64,000 bases of DNA from Renibacterium salmoninarum ATCC 33209 (GCF_000018885.1 NC_010168.1:2356001-2420000); one strand, 5' to 3'. Shown: positions 8,139 through 18,402, counted from the first letter of the stretch. The notes: generated from the sequence alone by a model not told the origin. Numbers and translations: made by a program.

Positions 8139-9432
8139 GAGTTAACCCTAACCCGGCCATTGCTGGTTGCCGGAACCAACCGCTCCAACAAGTGCGCAGT
8201 GCGGTCCATAGCGTCCTGATCAACACGGTCGGTGAGGTTGGCCATCAGCCGGACCACAAAGCGCATTATCAGCGGAACAGGCATTCCAGTACGCAAAGCA
8301 AACTTCATCACAGCGGGCCTGCCAATAAGCCCGGCAAAGCCTCGCCCTAGCGTGAAATGCTTTCCCCATTTTTGGCGAATCTGGTCAGCGTATCCAGCCA
8401 TGCTGGCATCTAAAGCAAGCCTAGAATCGGTCAACGAAGCCCGTTGCAGCATCTCCGCAGCGAAACGTCCTGATTCCATCGCATAGGAGATTCCTTGCAC
8501 CATTAAAGGGGCTTACCATGCCGCCCGCATCGCCCAGCAACAACATCCCCGGGCTGTAATGCGGAGTTCGGTTGAAGCCCATCGGTAATGCGGCGCCGCG
8601 GATCTCGCCCACCTGGTTGTCAACAGAAAATCCCCACTCCGGCGGCATCGACTCGGTCCATTCGCGCAAGACTTGGCGGTAATCAAGATGACCAAACTCA
8701 CGTGAGGAGTTCAAAATGCCTAAGCCAACATTGCACGTGCCATCCCCTACGCCAAAGATCCATCCGTAACCCGGCAACGGGCCTTTCGGACCGTCTAGTT
8801 CCAGCCAACCTTCCATCCAGTCCTCCTCATGTCGCGGCGAGCTGAATATAGGTACGCACTGCAACACCAAGCGGTCGGTCGTCCCGTTTTGCCAGCCCCA
8901 AAGACAAAGCCGTGCGGGTTGAGTTACCGTCCGCCGCGAGCACGACGTCGGCCATGAAGTCTTGCTGTTCTCCGGTCTTTCGGCCATTCGCATCGAGCAG
9001 CGCAGCCCGCGCACCAGTGACTCGACCGTCGTCGGAACTGATTGCGGAGAGCACTGAATGCCCTTCCAGGATTTGCGCTCCTGCTGATCGGGCATGAGCG
9101 GCAAGTTCTTCATCGAACCCCAGCCGAGTGCGGATCAAACCATAATTCGGAAAGTCAGTGAGCTCGGGCCACGGCACTTCGACGCGTCGGCCACCAGCAA
9201 TAAGTCGAAGGCCACGAGTCCGCCGCCATTGTTCAGCGGAATGCGGTAGGCCAAGGAGCTGAATCTCCCGTACCGCTCGCGGCGTCAGCCCATCACCGCA
9301 GACTTTTTCCCGCGGAAAATGAGTTTTTTCTAGCACCGTGACGTCCACGCCTGAGGCGGCCAGATAGTAGGCGGCCAGATAGTGGGCGGCCGTTGAGCCT
9401 GCCGGACCAGCCCCGACAATCAGAACTTTCAT
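8135..9432 (-). pseudogene. menJ: Geranylgeranyl reductase family protein (MenJ-like), two frameshifts
   Basis: The FAD-dependent prenyl reductase is recognisable from [20 protein letters not shown] through REKVCGDGLTPRAV, WMEGWLELDGPKGPLPGYGW and LLLGDAGGMVSPFNG, but it lies in three frames. Removing one base near 8846-8850 restores AVRTYFSSPRHEEDW, and removing one near 8497-8500 restores SPFNGQGISYAMESG. Both are +1 insertions. A 15-base in-frame tandem duplication (9355-9384) also repeats YLAA near residue 20. In mycobacteria MenJ saturates one isoprene unit of menaquinone. Position between menG (ATGA overlap) and the polyprenyl synthase (GTGA overlap) supports that role. The product here should be inactive. 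Confidence 0.88.
9355..9384 (-). repeat. 15-bp tandem duplication inside menJ
   Basis: Two adjacent 15-base copies of ggcggccagatagt plus one base (last base a or g). They add five residues next to the FAD-binding motif without shifting frame. Confidence 0.85.
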
Positions 9433-10142
9433 GGCTTGGCTTCGAGCTTGCCTTCTTTGAATGCCCGATGCAGTGCGACCAGCCCGCCGTTAAGATTCCG
9501 GTAGCTCACATCAGACCAACCGACGTCAGCTATCCATTGCGCCAGGTTGTCTTGATCCGGCCAAGCCCTGATCGACTCGGCCAAATACACGTAGGCCGAT
9601 GGATTCGATGAGGAACGGTTCGCAATCGCAGGCAGCGCCCGCATCAGATATTCGGTGTACACCGTTCGGAAGGGGCCAAATGTTGGGTGCGAGAACTCGG
9701 CAACCACTAGCTTGCCGCCGGGCTTTGTCACTCGCAGCATTTCGGCGAGCGCCTTTTTTGGCTCGTTGACGTTGCGCAATCCGAACGAGATTGTCACCGC
9801 GTCAAAGGAGTTGTCGGCAAACGGCAGTGCTGTTGCGTCGCCGGCAATGAAATCAATATCTGGTCGACGTCGTTTGCCCACTTTGAGCATTCCGAGCGAG
9901 AAGTCGAGCGCAACGACGTCAAGACCGGCGTCGGCATAAGGCTCACTTGAAGTACCCGTGCCGGCGGCCACGTCTAAGACCCGCTGGCCAGGAACAGCAC
10001 CAACGGCATCAACAACAAGACGGCGCCAACGCCGAGTCTGCCCCATCGACAAAACGTCATTCGTCACGTCATATTTCGGTGCGACGTCGTCGAACATTGC
10101 GGCGACTTCGTCCGGGCGCTTATCCAAAGATGCACGGCTCAT
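9429..10142 (-). CDS. menG: Demethylmenaquinone methyltransferase
   Basis: 237 residues of the UbiE/MenG family. SAM-binding motif I is [12 protein letters not shown] near residue 55. Other family features are [20 protein letters not shown] at the N-terminus, ISFGLRNV near 120 and [12 protein letters not shown] near 160. It methylates demethylmenaquinone, the last step of menaquinone synthesis, at the membrane surface. It is the first gene of a menG-menJ-polyprenyl synthase operon with 4-base overlaps, and it is divergent from menF with about 30 bases between start codons. Intact. Confidence 0.92.
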   Translation of the reverse strand: MSRASLDKRPDEVAAMFDDVAPKYDVTNDVLSMGQTRRWRRLVVDAVGAVPGQRVLDVAAGTGTSSEPYADAGLDVVALDFSLGMLKVGKRRRPDIDFIAGDATALPFADNSFDAVTISFGLRNVNEPKKALAEMLRVTKPGGKLVVAEFSHPTFGPFRTVYTEYLMRALPAIANRSSSNPSAYVYLAESIRAWPDQDNLAQWIADVGWSDVSYRNLNGGLVALHRAFKEGKLEAKP

Positions 10143-10173
10143 CGTCCTATTCTCTCAAACCCTGGAGGATGAA

Positions 10174-11511
10174 GTGAACAAAGCCAATCAACAGCAGTCC
10201 TGCCGGGCGGGTACGCTTGGATTCGTGCTGCGCAGTCTGACCGTCCCGTTGGCGGATGTTTCCTCCTCTAATCCGCCAAGCGGACTTCTCGCGGGCCTCT
10301 TGACGCAGGATTCGTTGTGTTGGGTCCGGAGGGATGAAGGCCTGGTGGGCATCGGTACCGTGGCAGAATTCACTGTCCGCGGGCACAACCGATTTGATGA
10401 AGCCAAAACCTGGTGGGCGGAATTAACCGGCAACGCCGAGATTGAAAATCCAGTGGGAATTGCTGGTAGCGGACCGGCAGCTTTTGGCAGTTTCACCTTT
10501 TCCAAGCTTTCCAAACAAGATTCGACCTTGCGGCTGCCTCGACTAGTCGTTGGCCTACGCGACGGCGTGGCCTGGCTAACAATCAATAGCACTCAGGCTG
10601 AAGTAACCGAGCAGATGGCGCATGAAGAGTTAGCGCGCTGGCGGGAGTCAATCACCCCTAGCGAAGCGCCCGGAGGCAGCTTTGAAATTGCCACAGGCGC
10701 GCTGAGTGAACCGGAATGGACTGAAGTAGTCGCGGAAGGAATTCGGGCAATCAAGGAACGTTCCTTGGAAAAGGTCGTCCTTGCCCGAGACATCGTGGTC
10801 CGTGGCTCACGTCCGATTGACCGACCAACAGTACTAAGCCAGCTAATGAACCAGTATCGAGAATGCTGGACGTATGAGGTGGGGAACTTTATTGGTGCCA
10901 CACCAGAGATGCTCATTAAGGTCGAGGCTGGTGTGGCTCGTGCCAGGGTACTTGCCGGCACAGTCGATCGCGCGGGAGCGCCCAATTCCAGCAGCTACGC
11001 ACAAGAAATGCTGATGGAATCGGCCAAGCAGCGGCAAGAACATGAGATCGCGATTAAATCGCTAATCGGCCAATTAGCCCCGTTTTCCATCGACCTTCAC
11101 TTCCCTGCTGAACCCTTTATTTTAGAGTTACCGAATGTTTGGCACCTAGCTTCTGATGTCAGCGCGGAGCTAGCCGCTAGCAACCATCACCTGCCAAGTT
11201 CTTTGGCCTTGGTTGAAGCACTACATCCAACAGCGGCAGTGTGCGGAACACCGCGGCTTGAGGCCGGCGCACTCATTCGAGAGCTAGAGAACTTTGATCG
11301 TGGGCCGTACGCCGGGCCAGTCGGCTGGCTGGATGCGGCTGGAAACGGTGAATGGGGCATCGGGCTGCGGGGGGCCGTGCTTGAAAACGAATATGAAGCC
11401 CGGCTTTATGCTGGCTGTGGCATCGTCGAGGCTTCGGACCCAGAGGCTGAGTTGGCTGAGAACTGGGCGAAGTTCCGCCCAATGCTGCAGGCACTTGGTG
11501 CCCAAAAGTAA
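10174..11511 (+). CDS. menF: Isochorismate synthase
   Basis: 445 residues. I place the start at GTG 10174 because GGAGG lies 5 bases upstream and longer extensions would run into the divergent menG. The chorismate-binding fold is clear: EKVVLARDIVV, GNFIGATPEMLIKVEAG, RARVLAGTVDR, then ELPNVWHLASDV, HPTAAVCGTPR and GIGLRGAVLE. It converts chorismate to isochorismate, the entry step of menaquinone synthesis. No siderophore gene is nearby and the neighbours are menG and menD, so menF is a better reading than a DhbC/EntC role. Intact. Confidence 0.9.
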   Translation: MNKANQQQSCRAGTLGFVLRSLTVPLADVSSSNPPSGLLAGLLTQDSLCWVRRDEGLVGIGTVAEFTVRGHNRFDEAKTWWAELTGNAEIENPVGIAGSGPAAFGSFTFSKLSKQDSTLRLPRLVVGLRDGVAWLTINSTQAEVTEQMAHEELARWRESITPSEAPGGSFEIATGALSEPEWTEVVAEGIRAIKERSLEKVVLARDIVVRGSRPIDRPTVLSQLMNQYRECWTYEVGNFIGATPEMLIKVEAGVARARVLAGTVDRAGAPNSSSYAQEMLMESAKQRQEHEIAIKSLIGQLAPFSIDLHFPAEPFILELPNVWHLASDVSAELAASNHHLPSSLALVEALHPTAAVCGTPRLEAGALIRELENFDRGPYAGPVGWLDAAGNGEWGIGLRGAVLENEYEARLYAGCGIVEASDPEAELAENWAKFRPMLQALGAQK

Positions 11512-11536
11512 TTTGTTTCCTCAAGGTCAACAACTG

Positions 11537-11566
11537 TTTACAAAATTTGATGTGCATTACTAAGGT
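11537..11566 (+). promoter_or_regulatory. Possible promoter of the amino acid ABC operon
   Basis: TTTACA (11537-11542) and TAAGGT (11561-11566) with an 18-base spacer, about 95 bases before the binding-protein start, in an AT-rich stretch. The match is modest. Confidence 0.3.
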
Positions 11567-11660
11567 ATAGTTTTGGCCTGCAAGAAATGTGACGGGCTGT
11601 TGCTGGGGACAGTTGAGTAACAGACTCAAACACGCACCTTGATTCGAACAGAGGAATTCC

Positions 11661-12587
11661 ATGAAAGTAGCTCCAACGGCAATTGCGAAAATGCTCGCAA
11701 TTCTCGCTGTCGGCGCCCTTGCGCTGAGCGGATGCACGTATGAATCCGAAAAACTGGACCGACCGGCAAGCGGTGCCACTGCGGCACCATTTGATCTTGA
11801 CAGCGTCAAGACCAACGCAGTACTAACTGCCCAACTGCCGGAATCGATTAGAAATCGCGGCACGCTGATCGTTGGCTCTAACACCGAATATCCACCGGCC
11901 GAGTTTCTTGATGCTAGCGGCAAACCTACCGGCTATGACATCGAAATGATTACAGCCATAGCAAAGAAGCTCGGGCTGAAAACCGAAGCGCAAAGTGCCG
12001 AATTCACCGCAATTCTGCCTGCCCTTGGGCCGAAGTACGACGTCGGCATATCGTCGTTTACTGTGACGCCGGAACGATTGAACAACGTCAACATGGTGAG
12101 CTTCCTGAACGTTGGCACCACCTGGGCGGTGCAAAAAGGAAACCCTAAAAAGGTCGATCTGAACAATATTTGTGGATTATCCATCGGCGTACAAACGGGC
12201 ACCACCCAGGAAGACCCCGATCTGAGCGGGCGCAGTGCTAAGTGCAAGGAAGACGGCAAAGCTCCGATCAACATTGTGACGCTGAAAAACCAGACCGATA
12301 TCACCACCCGACTGATTGGTGGCACGTTGGATGCTATGGCGGCAGATTCGCCAATCACTGGCTATGCGATAACGCAAACAAATGGCAAGATCGAGCGGCT
12401 GACCGACGCTTACGACCAAGCACCACAAGCCATCGCAGTTGCGAAAAGTGATACCACTTTTGCTGAATTGATCAAAAAGGCGTTAGACGCACTCAAGGAC
12501 GATGGCTCCTACAAGAAAGTCCTCGACTCCTGGGGCTCAAGTGATTCAGCAGTCGATTCCTTTCAAGTCAATCCAGAGGTGAAGTGA
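11661..12587 (+). CDS. Polar amino acid ABC transporter, substrate-binding lipoprotein
   Basis: 308 residues. The signal peptide ends in a lipobox (ALALSGC, Cys near residue 25), so the protein is lipid-anchored outside the membrane. SBP family 3 signature segments are visible: TLIVGSNTEYPPAEFLDASGKPTGYDIEM, FTVTPERLNNVNMV and GLSIGVQTGTTQE. Family members bind glutamine, arginine, cystine or similar ligands, and the ligand cannot be told from sequence alone. It is the first gene of a three-gene operon and overlaps the permease start. Confidence 0.9.
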   Translation: MKVAPTAIAKMLAILAVGALALSGCTYESEKLDRPASGATAAPFDLDSVKTNAVLTAQLPESIRNRGTLIVGSNTEYPPAEFLDASGKPTGYDIEMITAIAKKLGLKTEAQSAEFTAILPALGPKYDVGISSFTVTPERLNNVNMVSFLNVGTTWAVQKGNPKKVDLNNICGLSIGVQTGTTQEDPDLSGRSAKCKEDGKAPINIVTLKNQTDITTRLIGGTLDAMAADSPITGYAITQTNGKIERLTDAYDQAPQAIAVAKSDTTFAELIKKALDALKDDGSYKKVLDSWGSSDSAVDSFQVNPEVK

Positions 12588-13480
12588 TGACGACCGAACG
12601 CATAGATCGAATCAAAGCGGTACCGGTGCGTCATCCTGGCCGCTGGGTTGGCATTGTTATTATCGCGATCATTGTTGCGATCATCATTCAGTCGGTGGCT
12701 ACTAACGAAAATTTTCGTTGGTACATCGTCTGGCTCTACTTACGTGATGTAAAGGTCATCCAGGGCGTCGGCTGGACGCTAGTGCTGACTGTTGCCTCCA
12801 TGGTCCTGGCTATTGTGCTGGCCATCCTGCTTGCGTTCATGCGGCAGTCAGATAATCCGATCTTCCGCTGGGTCAGTTGGTTCTGGGTTTGGTTCTTCCG
12901 TGGAACCCCGGTTTATACCCAGCTAGTTTTCTGGGGCGCCATCGCAGTGCTCTACCCGAAAATCGTCATCGGCATTCCGTGGGGCCCCGAATTCCTGAGT
13001 TACAACACCCAAGACGTCATAAACTTCTTTGTCGCTTCAATCCTAGGGCTCGGGCTCAACGAGTCAGCCTATTTGGCGGAAATCTTCCGTGCTGGACTGA
13101 AATCCGTCGATAAGGGACAAATTGAAGCTGCAGATGCTTTGGGTATCCGCAAAAGCAAGATACTGCGGAGAATTGTTCTCCCACAAGCCATGCGAGTCAT
13201 TGTGCCTCCTACCGGTAATGAAACGATTGGCATGCTCAAGACGACCTCGCTTGTTGTCGCGGTTCCCTTCCTATTTGGCGAACTTACTTTTGCAACCACC
13301 GCGCTAGCCAATAAGACCTTCCTGCCCATTCCCTTCCTGCTTATTGCGGCCTTCTGGTACTTGCTCATCACTAGCATCATGATGGTGGGTCAGTACTACA
13401 TTGAACGCCACTACGGCAAAGGTGTGGATAATCTTTCGCCTGCACCGGTCCGCGCTCCAGACATGAACGGAGGAAAGTGA
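12587..13480 (+). CDS. Polar amino acid ABC transporter permease
   Basis: About 297 residues. ATG 12587 overlaps the previous stop, and GTG 12584 is an alternative start. It carries the HEQRo-type permease pattern: a long N-terminal helix, [14 protein letters not shown], and the ATPase-contact loop [27 protein letters not shown]. At least five hydrophobic segments are visible. A single permease gene suggests a homodimeric channel. Intact. Confidence 0.9.
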   Translation: MTTERIDRIKAVPVRHPGRWVGIVIIAIIVAIIIQSVATNENFRWYIVWLYLRDVKVIQGVGWTLVLTVASMVLAIVLAILLAFMRQSDNPIFRWVSWFWVWFFRGTPVYTQLVFWGAIAVLYPKIVIGIPWGPEFLSYNTQDVINFFVASILGLGLNESAYLAEIFRAGLKSVDKGQIEAADALGIRKSKILRRIVLPQAMRVIVPPTGNETIGMLKTTSLVVAVPFLFGELTFATTALANKTFLPIPFLLIAAFWYLLITSIMMVGQYYIERHYGKGVDNLSPAPVRAPDMNGGK

Positions 13481-13482
13481 AT

Positions 13483-14262
13483 ATGAGCACCGAAACCAAC
13501 GCCAAACCTCTGATTCGCATCGAGGGAGTACACAAGTTTTACGGCAGTCACCATGTGCTAAAAGGCATCGATATGACCGTCAAACAAGGCGAAGTTTCTG
13601 TTTTGATTGGACCATCCGGCTCAGGAAAATCGACTCTGCTGCGTTGCGTCAACCTTCTGGAAACTATCGACGCCGGTCGGATTCATGTTGGCGATGAGCT
13701 CATTGGCTACAAGGAAATCGATGGCAAACTTCACCAGCTCAAAGTGAAAGAAATCGCTGCGCAACGCTCCGAAATTGGCATGGTTTTCCAGCGGTTCAAT
13801 CTCTTCGGCCACAAAACCGCAGTAGAGAACATTATCGAAGCCCCGACTCAAGTCAAAAAGCAGTCCAAGAGCACTGCTAAGAAGCGGGCTCTGGAACTGC
13901 TGGATCAGGTCGGTTTGGCTGATCACGCCAATCACTATCCGGCACAGCTTTCCGGCGGTCAACAGCAGCGGGTGGCAATCGCCCGCGCGCTGGCCATGGA
14001 TCCGGAATTGATGCTCTTTGACGAGCCAACGTCAGCGCTCGATCCTGAGCTAGTTGGCGACGTCCTGCAAGTTATGAAGGACCTTGCCAAGTCCGGCATG
14101 ACCATGGTCGTGGTAACTCACGAGATTGGCTTCGCCCGCGAAGTCGGAGACACACTCACCTTCATGGATGCCGGCGTCGTTGTGGAGTCCGGCGACCCTA
14201 GCGAGATTATTGCGAACCCGCAGCACGAGCGGACTAAAGGGTTCCTCAGCCGCGTTTTGTAA
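13483..14262 (+). CDS. Polar amino acid ABC transporter ATPase
   Basis: About 259 residues. GGAGG at 13469-13473 favours ATG 13483, although GTG 13477 overlaps the permease stop. Walker [11 protein letters not shown]-loop MVFQRFNLF, signature LSGGQQQR, Walker [15 protein letters not shown] and the switch His in [10 protein letters not shown] are all intact. It belongs to the GlnQ/HisP subfamily and powers the uptake system encoded upstream. Confidence 0.92.
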   Translation: MSTETNAKPLIRIEGVHKFYGSHHVLKGIDMTVKQGEVSVLIGPSGSGKSTLLRCVNLLETIDAGRIHVGDELIGYKEIDGKLHQLKVKEIAAQRSEIGMVFQRFNLFGHKTAVENIIEAPTQVKKQSKSTAKKRALELLDQVGLADHANHYPAQLSGGQQQRVAIARALAMDPELMLFDEPTSALDPELVGDVLQVMKDLAKSGMTMVVVTHEIGFAREVGDTLTFMDAGVVVESGDPSEIIANPQHERTKGFLSRVL

Positions 14263-14271
14263 TCGACTCTG

Positions 14272-15936
14272 TTAGATGGTGAGCGCCGCAGATATCGCGG
14301 CCCTAACTCGATCATGCAAGCCCCGCAACGCGGTCCGTTCAGTGCGAATTTCCAACACTGAACGGCCGCTGACCGGGGCTTGCAACATTTCAACTAGTTG
14401 CTCGGTGCTGGAGACAAGCTGGTATTCCAAACCATACGCAGCAGCTAGCGACGCCAGCTCCGCGTCGTGCGCAGTGCCAAAATAACGCTCGACGGCGGCC
14501 TGGTAAGCAGGCTCGTCCCCCAGAGTGCCATGCTCCAACAGCGTAAAGATTCCGCCACCCGAGTCGTTGAGCACCACTATCTGCAAATCAGGCACCTGCT
14601 CACCACGTGGCAGAAGTAAACCTCCCACATCATGTAAGAAGGTCAGGTCTCCAACGAGTAAGCGAGTCGGCCTAGCCGTTGCCAAGGCAATCCCCGTCGC
14701 CGTCGAAATGGTGCCATCTATCCCGGCAAGCCCACGGTTCGCATGGACTCGTGGACTTTCCGACCGTGGCCGACCGGCCAAATCAGCGTCCCTGATGGGA
14801 TTTGACGAGCCAATAACCAAATTCTCAGAGCTGCCCCAGAGTTCACGCGCAAGCCGTAATCCGCTGAGCTCTTCGCCCAAGGCATCGTCTAAAGCCGCCT
14901 CGGCCTGAATCTGCGCAGCGAGCCAGATTTCCAACCAGCTCGCAGACCCGGAGCCAGTAAACTCACTCAGCGCAGCCCAGTCGCTGATGATCTGCTCGCT
15001 ACGCTTACCTTCTTCAAACCAGGTCGCCGGTCGCGGCAAATAAAGCGCGCGAGGCAAATCGGCGCGGTTCATAAGCGCCGCCACCGGACGAGAGAGCGTA
15101 GGGCGGCCAAAGATCACCACTCGCTCGATCAAAGCCTCAAAATGCTCCAATAAAAGCCGATAAGGCCCTACCGCGTTCGGACCAAACCGCGCATTCGACG
15201 ACGGTTCGGCAAGCAACGGCAAGCCATGCCTGCGGGCAAACAATTCCGCTTGCGGGCCAGCCCCGTGTCCAGCAAGTACCACCGTTTGGTACCGATGCTC
15301 GGACTCTTGGTGTTGCGGAATGATCGTTTCTATCGCGGCATCAACCGGTTGCGAGCTTTTTAGCGGCCGAAAATCGGAACCGTCTAAGGCCGGAGTCAGC
15401 GGATCGCGGAAGGCGAAGTTCAGCTGAACAGGTCCGGTTGCGACGCCGTCGAGCCTGCCAAGTGCAGCGTCTAGACCCGTCCTAACTGCCGGTTCTGGTA
15501 GATCACCAGCGGCGACGTCGGCGGCAAACCGGACATGCGAGCCAAACAGGTCGATCTGGTCGGTGGTTTGATTGGCACCAGTGCCGCGCAGTTCCTCAGG
15601 TCGATCCGCAGAAAGTACTAAGAGCGGAACCCCGGCGTGATCAGCTTCCATCACAGCGGGCAGCAAATTGCCCACGGCAGTTCCGGAAGTGGTCAGCACG
15701 GCCACCGGAGAGCTGGAGCCAATAGCCAGGCCTAGCGCAGTGAAGCCAGCACTACGCTCATCAATTCGCACTACAACATGGATTGCTTGCTGAGCTTCAG
15801 CCAATGCATAAACCAGAGGTGCGTTACGGGACCCCGGCGAAACAACGACGTGTTGAACCCCGCCCCGGATCAATGCCTCGACGACCCGACGTGCAGATTC
15901 CATCGAGCCGATCCCAGTTACCGAAGCATTCACCAC
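14272..15936 (-). CDS. menD: SEPHCHC synthase (MenD)
   Basis: 554 residues. Thiamine-diphosphate enzyme features are present: VVVSPGSRNAPL at the N-terminus, RIDERSAGFTALGLA (containing the catalytic Glu), TTSGTAVGNLLPAVMEA and RGLAGIDGTISTATGIA with GGGIFTLLEHG further on. It adds 2-oxoglutarate to isochorismate. The start is GTG 15936 or 15933. The latter overlaps the menC stop as GTGA, so menC-menD form a coupled operon. Intact and of normal length. Confidence 0.93.
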   Translation of the reverse strand: MVNASVTGIGSMESARRVVEALIRGGVQHVVVSPGSRNAPLVYALAEAQQAIHVVVRIDERSAGFTALGLAIGSSSPVAVLTTSGTAVGNLLPAVMEADHAGVPLLVLSADRPEELRGTGANQTTDQIDLFGSHVRFAADVAAGDLPEPAVRTGLDAALGRLDGVATGPVQLNFAFRDPLTPALDGSDFRPLKSSQPVDAAIETIIPQHQESEHRYQTVVLAGHGAGPQAELFARRHGLPLLAEPSSNARFGPNAVGPYRLLLEHFEALIERVVIFGRPTLSRPVAALMNRADLPRALYLPRPATWFEEGKRSEQIISDWAALSEFTGSGSASWLEIWLAAQIQAEAALDDALGEELSGLRLARELWGSSENLVIGSSNPIRDADLAGRPRSESPRVHANRGLAGIDGTISTATGIALATARPTRLLVGDLTFLHDVGGLLLPRGEQVPDLQIVVLNDSGGGIFTLLEHGTLGDEPAYQAAVERYFGTAHDAELASLAAAYGLEYQLVSSTEQLVEMLQAPVSGRSVLEIRTERTALRGLHDRVRAAISAALTI

Positions 15937-16934
15937 CCAAGTCTAGGCGAACCGGCAAGCTTAGCCAGCGTCCGGCGAAGCCGCTCGTGCCACCAGGCAA
16001 CTCGCTCAGGTGCCGCCTGGTAGCGGTCCATCAACTCGGGATCCGGTTGGGCATCACGCAAGACGATGTTGCCGTCGGCCGGCAGCAAGGGATCAGCCCA
16101 AACATCGGCCGCCAAAAGCGAGACCGTACCCAAGCCACAGGCGAACGGCAGCTCAGGTAACGCAGCGGCCAACGCTAATCCGGCCCGAATACCCGCCGAC
16201 GAATCCAGAGCAGAACTGACGACGGCGGGTAACCCGGCTTGAGCGACCAAATCCAGTACATTTCGCACCCCGCCGAGCGGGGCTACTTTGACGATGATCA
16301 GCTCAGCGGCACCGGCGCGAGCCACTGCCAGCGGGTCGGATTCCTTGCGCACACTCTCATCCGCGGCAAGTCGAATCGGCAGCCCTACCGCGGATAATGC
16401 TTCACGCAGCCGAGACAATCCATCGATTCCAGCAACAGGCTGTTCCGCGTATTCGAGGTCATATTCAGCCAAACCACGGAGCGCTTGCATCGCTTCCGCA
16501 TGCTGCCAACCAGCGTTTGCATCGATTCGAAGCCCGGCATTCGGCAACGCGCGCCGCACGGCGGCTACCCGGTCCAAGTCGTCTTGAAGCGACTGTCCCG
16601 GCTCGGCAACCTTGACCTTAACAGCTGGAACCTCACCAAAAGGCGCCAAAACTGAAGCAACCTGAGCTGCCGGCACCGCCGGCACCGTCGCGTTTACTGG
16701 AATCGAGTTCCGCAACGGCTGGGGGAAGCCCTGCCACGCCGCTTCAACGGCGGCCCGTAGCCATCGCGAAGATTCGGCGTCGTCGTATTCCACAAAAGGT
16801 CCAAATTCTGCCCAACCAGCTGGACCACGCAACAACATGGTTTCACGCGTCAGAATGCCACGGAACTTGACTCGCATTGGCAAGGAAACGACCCGCGCCG
16901 AGGCACGGAGCTCTTCAAATTCAGGCAAGTTCAC
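15930..16934 (-). CDS. menC: o-Succinylbenzoate synthase
   Basis: 334 residues, GTG start, enolase superfamily. The catalytic set is visible: KxK in AVKVKVAE, Asp in RIDANAGW, Glu in YAEQPVAG, Asp-Glu in LAADES and Lys in IIVKVAPLGG. It dehydrates SHCHC to o-succinylbenzoate. It is the first gene of the menC-menD pair. Intact. Confidence 0.92.
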   Translation of the reverse strand: MNLPEFEELRASARVVSLPMRVKFRGILTRETMLLRGPAGWAEFGPFVEYDDAESSRWLRAAVEAAWQGFPQPLRNSIPVNATVPAVPAAQVASVLAPFGEVPAVKVKVAEPGQSLQDDLDRVAAVRRALPNAGLRIDANAGWQHAEAMQALRGLAEYDLEYAEQPVAGIDGLSRLREALSAVGLPIRLAADESVRKESDPLAVARAGAAELIIVKVAPLGGVRNVLDLVAQAGLPAVVSSALDSSAGIRAGLALAAALPELPFACGLGTVSLLAADVWADPLLPADGNIVLRDAQPDPELMDRYQAAPERVAWWHERLRRTLAKLAGSPRLGW

Positions 16935-17024
16935 GCTACGAGCCTACTCTCCAACGCCAAGGGCCAAAGCGCGCTCACAGAATTCACTGACAAAGATTTC
17001 GGCGCGAACACGTAGGGTTACTGA

Positions 17025-17939
17025 ATGGGATTCGGTCAAGCACAGCCTGGCGCAGCGCCAGCACGGCCAGGGCGCTTTCCACTACATCCTGGGCTATTTT
17101 TTCTTACCGCTGCGTTGGCGGTCCTGGGCTTGATCAGCACTTACCTCTACTTTGTTCGGACAACTACCGGACAGTACATTGACGACATTGACGAGTCCGC
17201 GCTCGTTGAAGTTGCGGCAGCAAAGCGCGGGGTCGGTGAGCAGACCTCGCATTTTCTGGACGCGTTACCGGTCACCTCGGTGGTAATTGGCGCGCTATTG
17301 GTCTTGCTGATTACCATTTGGCGCAAGCGCTGGTTGGCAGCCGCAATCGCGTTAATAGCAATGGGTGGGGCGAATCTGAGCACCCAGCTATTGAAAGCTT
17401 CATTGCCGGACCGTCCTGATCGGGGCGTGCCAACGCTCGATCTGAACTCGCTCCCTTCCGGGCACAGCACATTAGCCGCAAGTTCCGCAGTCGCCGTGTT
17501 TCTTGTTGCCAGTCCGCGCTGGCGGCCATTCGTAGCCTTTGCCGGCGGTAGCTACGCCGTCGTCTCTGGTACATCGACCTTGATCAATCAATGGCACCGC
17601 CCCGCGGATGTACTGGCTGCCTACCTTATGGTTGGCGCGTGGAGCGCTTTAGCCGGCTGGGCGATCCTGCGTTGGGGTAAAGACTGGAACTCGTGGCAGG
17701 GCTTTGGCCAGTATTGGGTGTCTTCGCGGATCTGGCCGTTGCTTTCAGTGTTGATAGGAATCGGTGCTGCCGCTGTCGCAGTATTCTCCCTGCAGGCACT
17801 AGCCGCGCCGAAAGCGATAAGTAGCAACAACTACTTTCTCGCTGGTGCCGCAATGATCGTGATTTCCGGATACTTGATCTCCGTTGCCGGAGTATTGCTT
17901 TTTGGCTGGGAGCCTCGACGGCGATCAGCGAAGCGCTAG
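17025..17939 (+). CDS. PAP2-family membrane phosphatase
   Basis: 304 residues with several transmembrane helices. The three acid phosphatase motifs are present: KASLPDRPDRG (KX6RP), PSGHS near residue 147 and WHRPAD near 191. The family hydrolyses lipid phosphates such as undecaprenyl or phosphatidate phosphates with the active site facing outward. It is divergent from menC, so its link to the men genes is positional only. Confidence 0.85.
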   Translation: MGFGQAQPGAAPARPGRFPLHPGLFFLTAALAVLGLISTYLYFVRTTTGQYIDDIDESALVEVAAAKRGVGEQTSHFLDALPVTSVVIGALLVLLITIWRKRWLAAAIALIAMGGANLSTQLLKASLPDRPDRGVPTLDLNSLPSGHSTLAASSAVAVFLVASPRWRPFVAFAGGSYAVVSGTSTLINQWHRPADVLAAYLMVGAWSALAGWAILRWGKDWNSWQGFGQYWVSSRIWPLLSVLIGIGAAAVAVFSLQALAAPKAISSNNYFLAGAAMIVISGYLISVAGVLLFGWEPRRRSAKR

Positions 17940-17964
17940 CGCCGCTCGGCTAATCGGTTTCGGG

Positions 17965-18402
17965 TCAGACCCTCTTACGTCTAGCGATCTGGTCAGCGAG
18001 CTGCTGCACCTGGGCGGGGTCCGCGTCCCGAGCAAGGGCAACGTAGTGATCCATGACGGCCGGCCGGTAGCGCACCGGAAACGTCTGTCCCGGGGCGAGC
18101 CGGGTGAGCTCGGTGATCGTGAAGCCCTCGTCTGCAATACCGCGGAACGAGATTCCGTTGGCGGTCTCCACATCAAGCATCAGGACTAAGCGGGGATTGC
18201 TGTTGACTTCCCGCCAGTCGACCAGAACCCCGAGCGCGAGCGCCCCCGTCCGCAGTTCTGCATTGCGCTTGCGTGCATCGCTGCTTAGGAGCGGGTTCGG
18301 GGCGACACTGGGGAAAGCGGGCCCGATGCCAAGCGCTTCCCGGCCCAGGTCGGGTCTGAGATGCTCCATCATATTGTCGCGCTTCTTCTTCGAACCGAAC
18401 AT
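17965..18402 (-). CDS. Hypothetical GC-rich protein
   Basis: About 145 residues from MFGSKKKRDNMM, chosen because GGGAGG lies 5 bases upstream. A longer open frame to 18495 looks non-coding at the N-terminus. I do not recognise the family. A short basic start is followed by a compact domain with LGVLVDWREVNSNPRLVLMLDVET, and the protein ends in a helix with basic tail (QQLADQIARRKRV). Hand counts over 18001-18300 give about 65% G+C, above the surrounding genes, so recent acquisition or a different history is possible. No signal peptide or membrane segment seen. Confidence 0.6.
   Translation of the reverse strand: MFGSKKKRDNMMEHLRPDLGREALGIGPAFPSVAPNPLLSSDARKRNAELRTGALALGVLVDWREVNSNPRLVLMLDVETANGISFRGIADEGFTITELTRLAPGQTFPVRYRPAVMDHYVALARDADPAQVQQLADQIARRKRV

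Noticed and set aside
9958..10173. N-terminal extension of menF
   Set aside because: It lies antisense to menG, and GTG 10174 has a good GGAGG site at proper distance.
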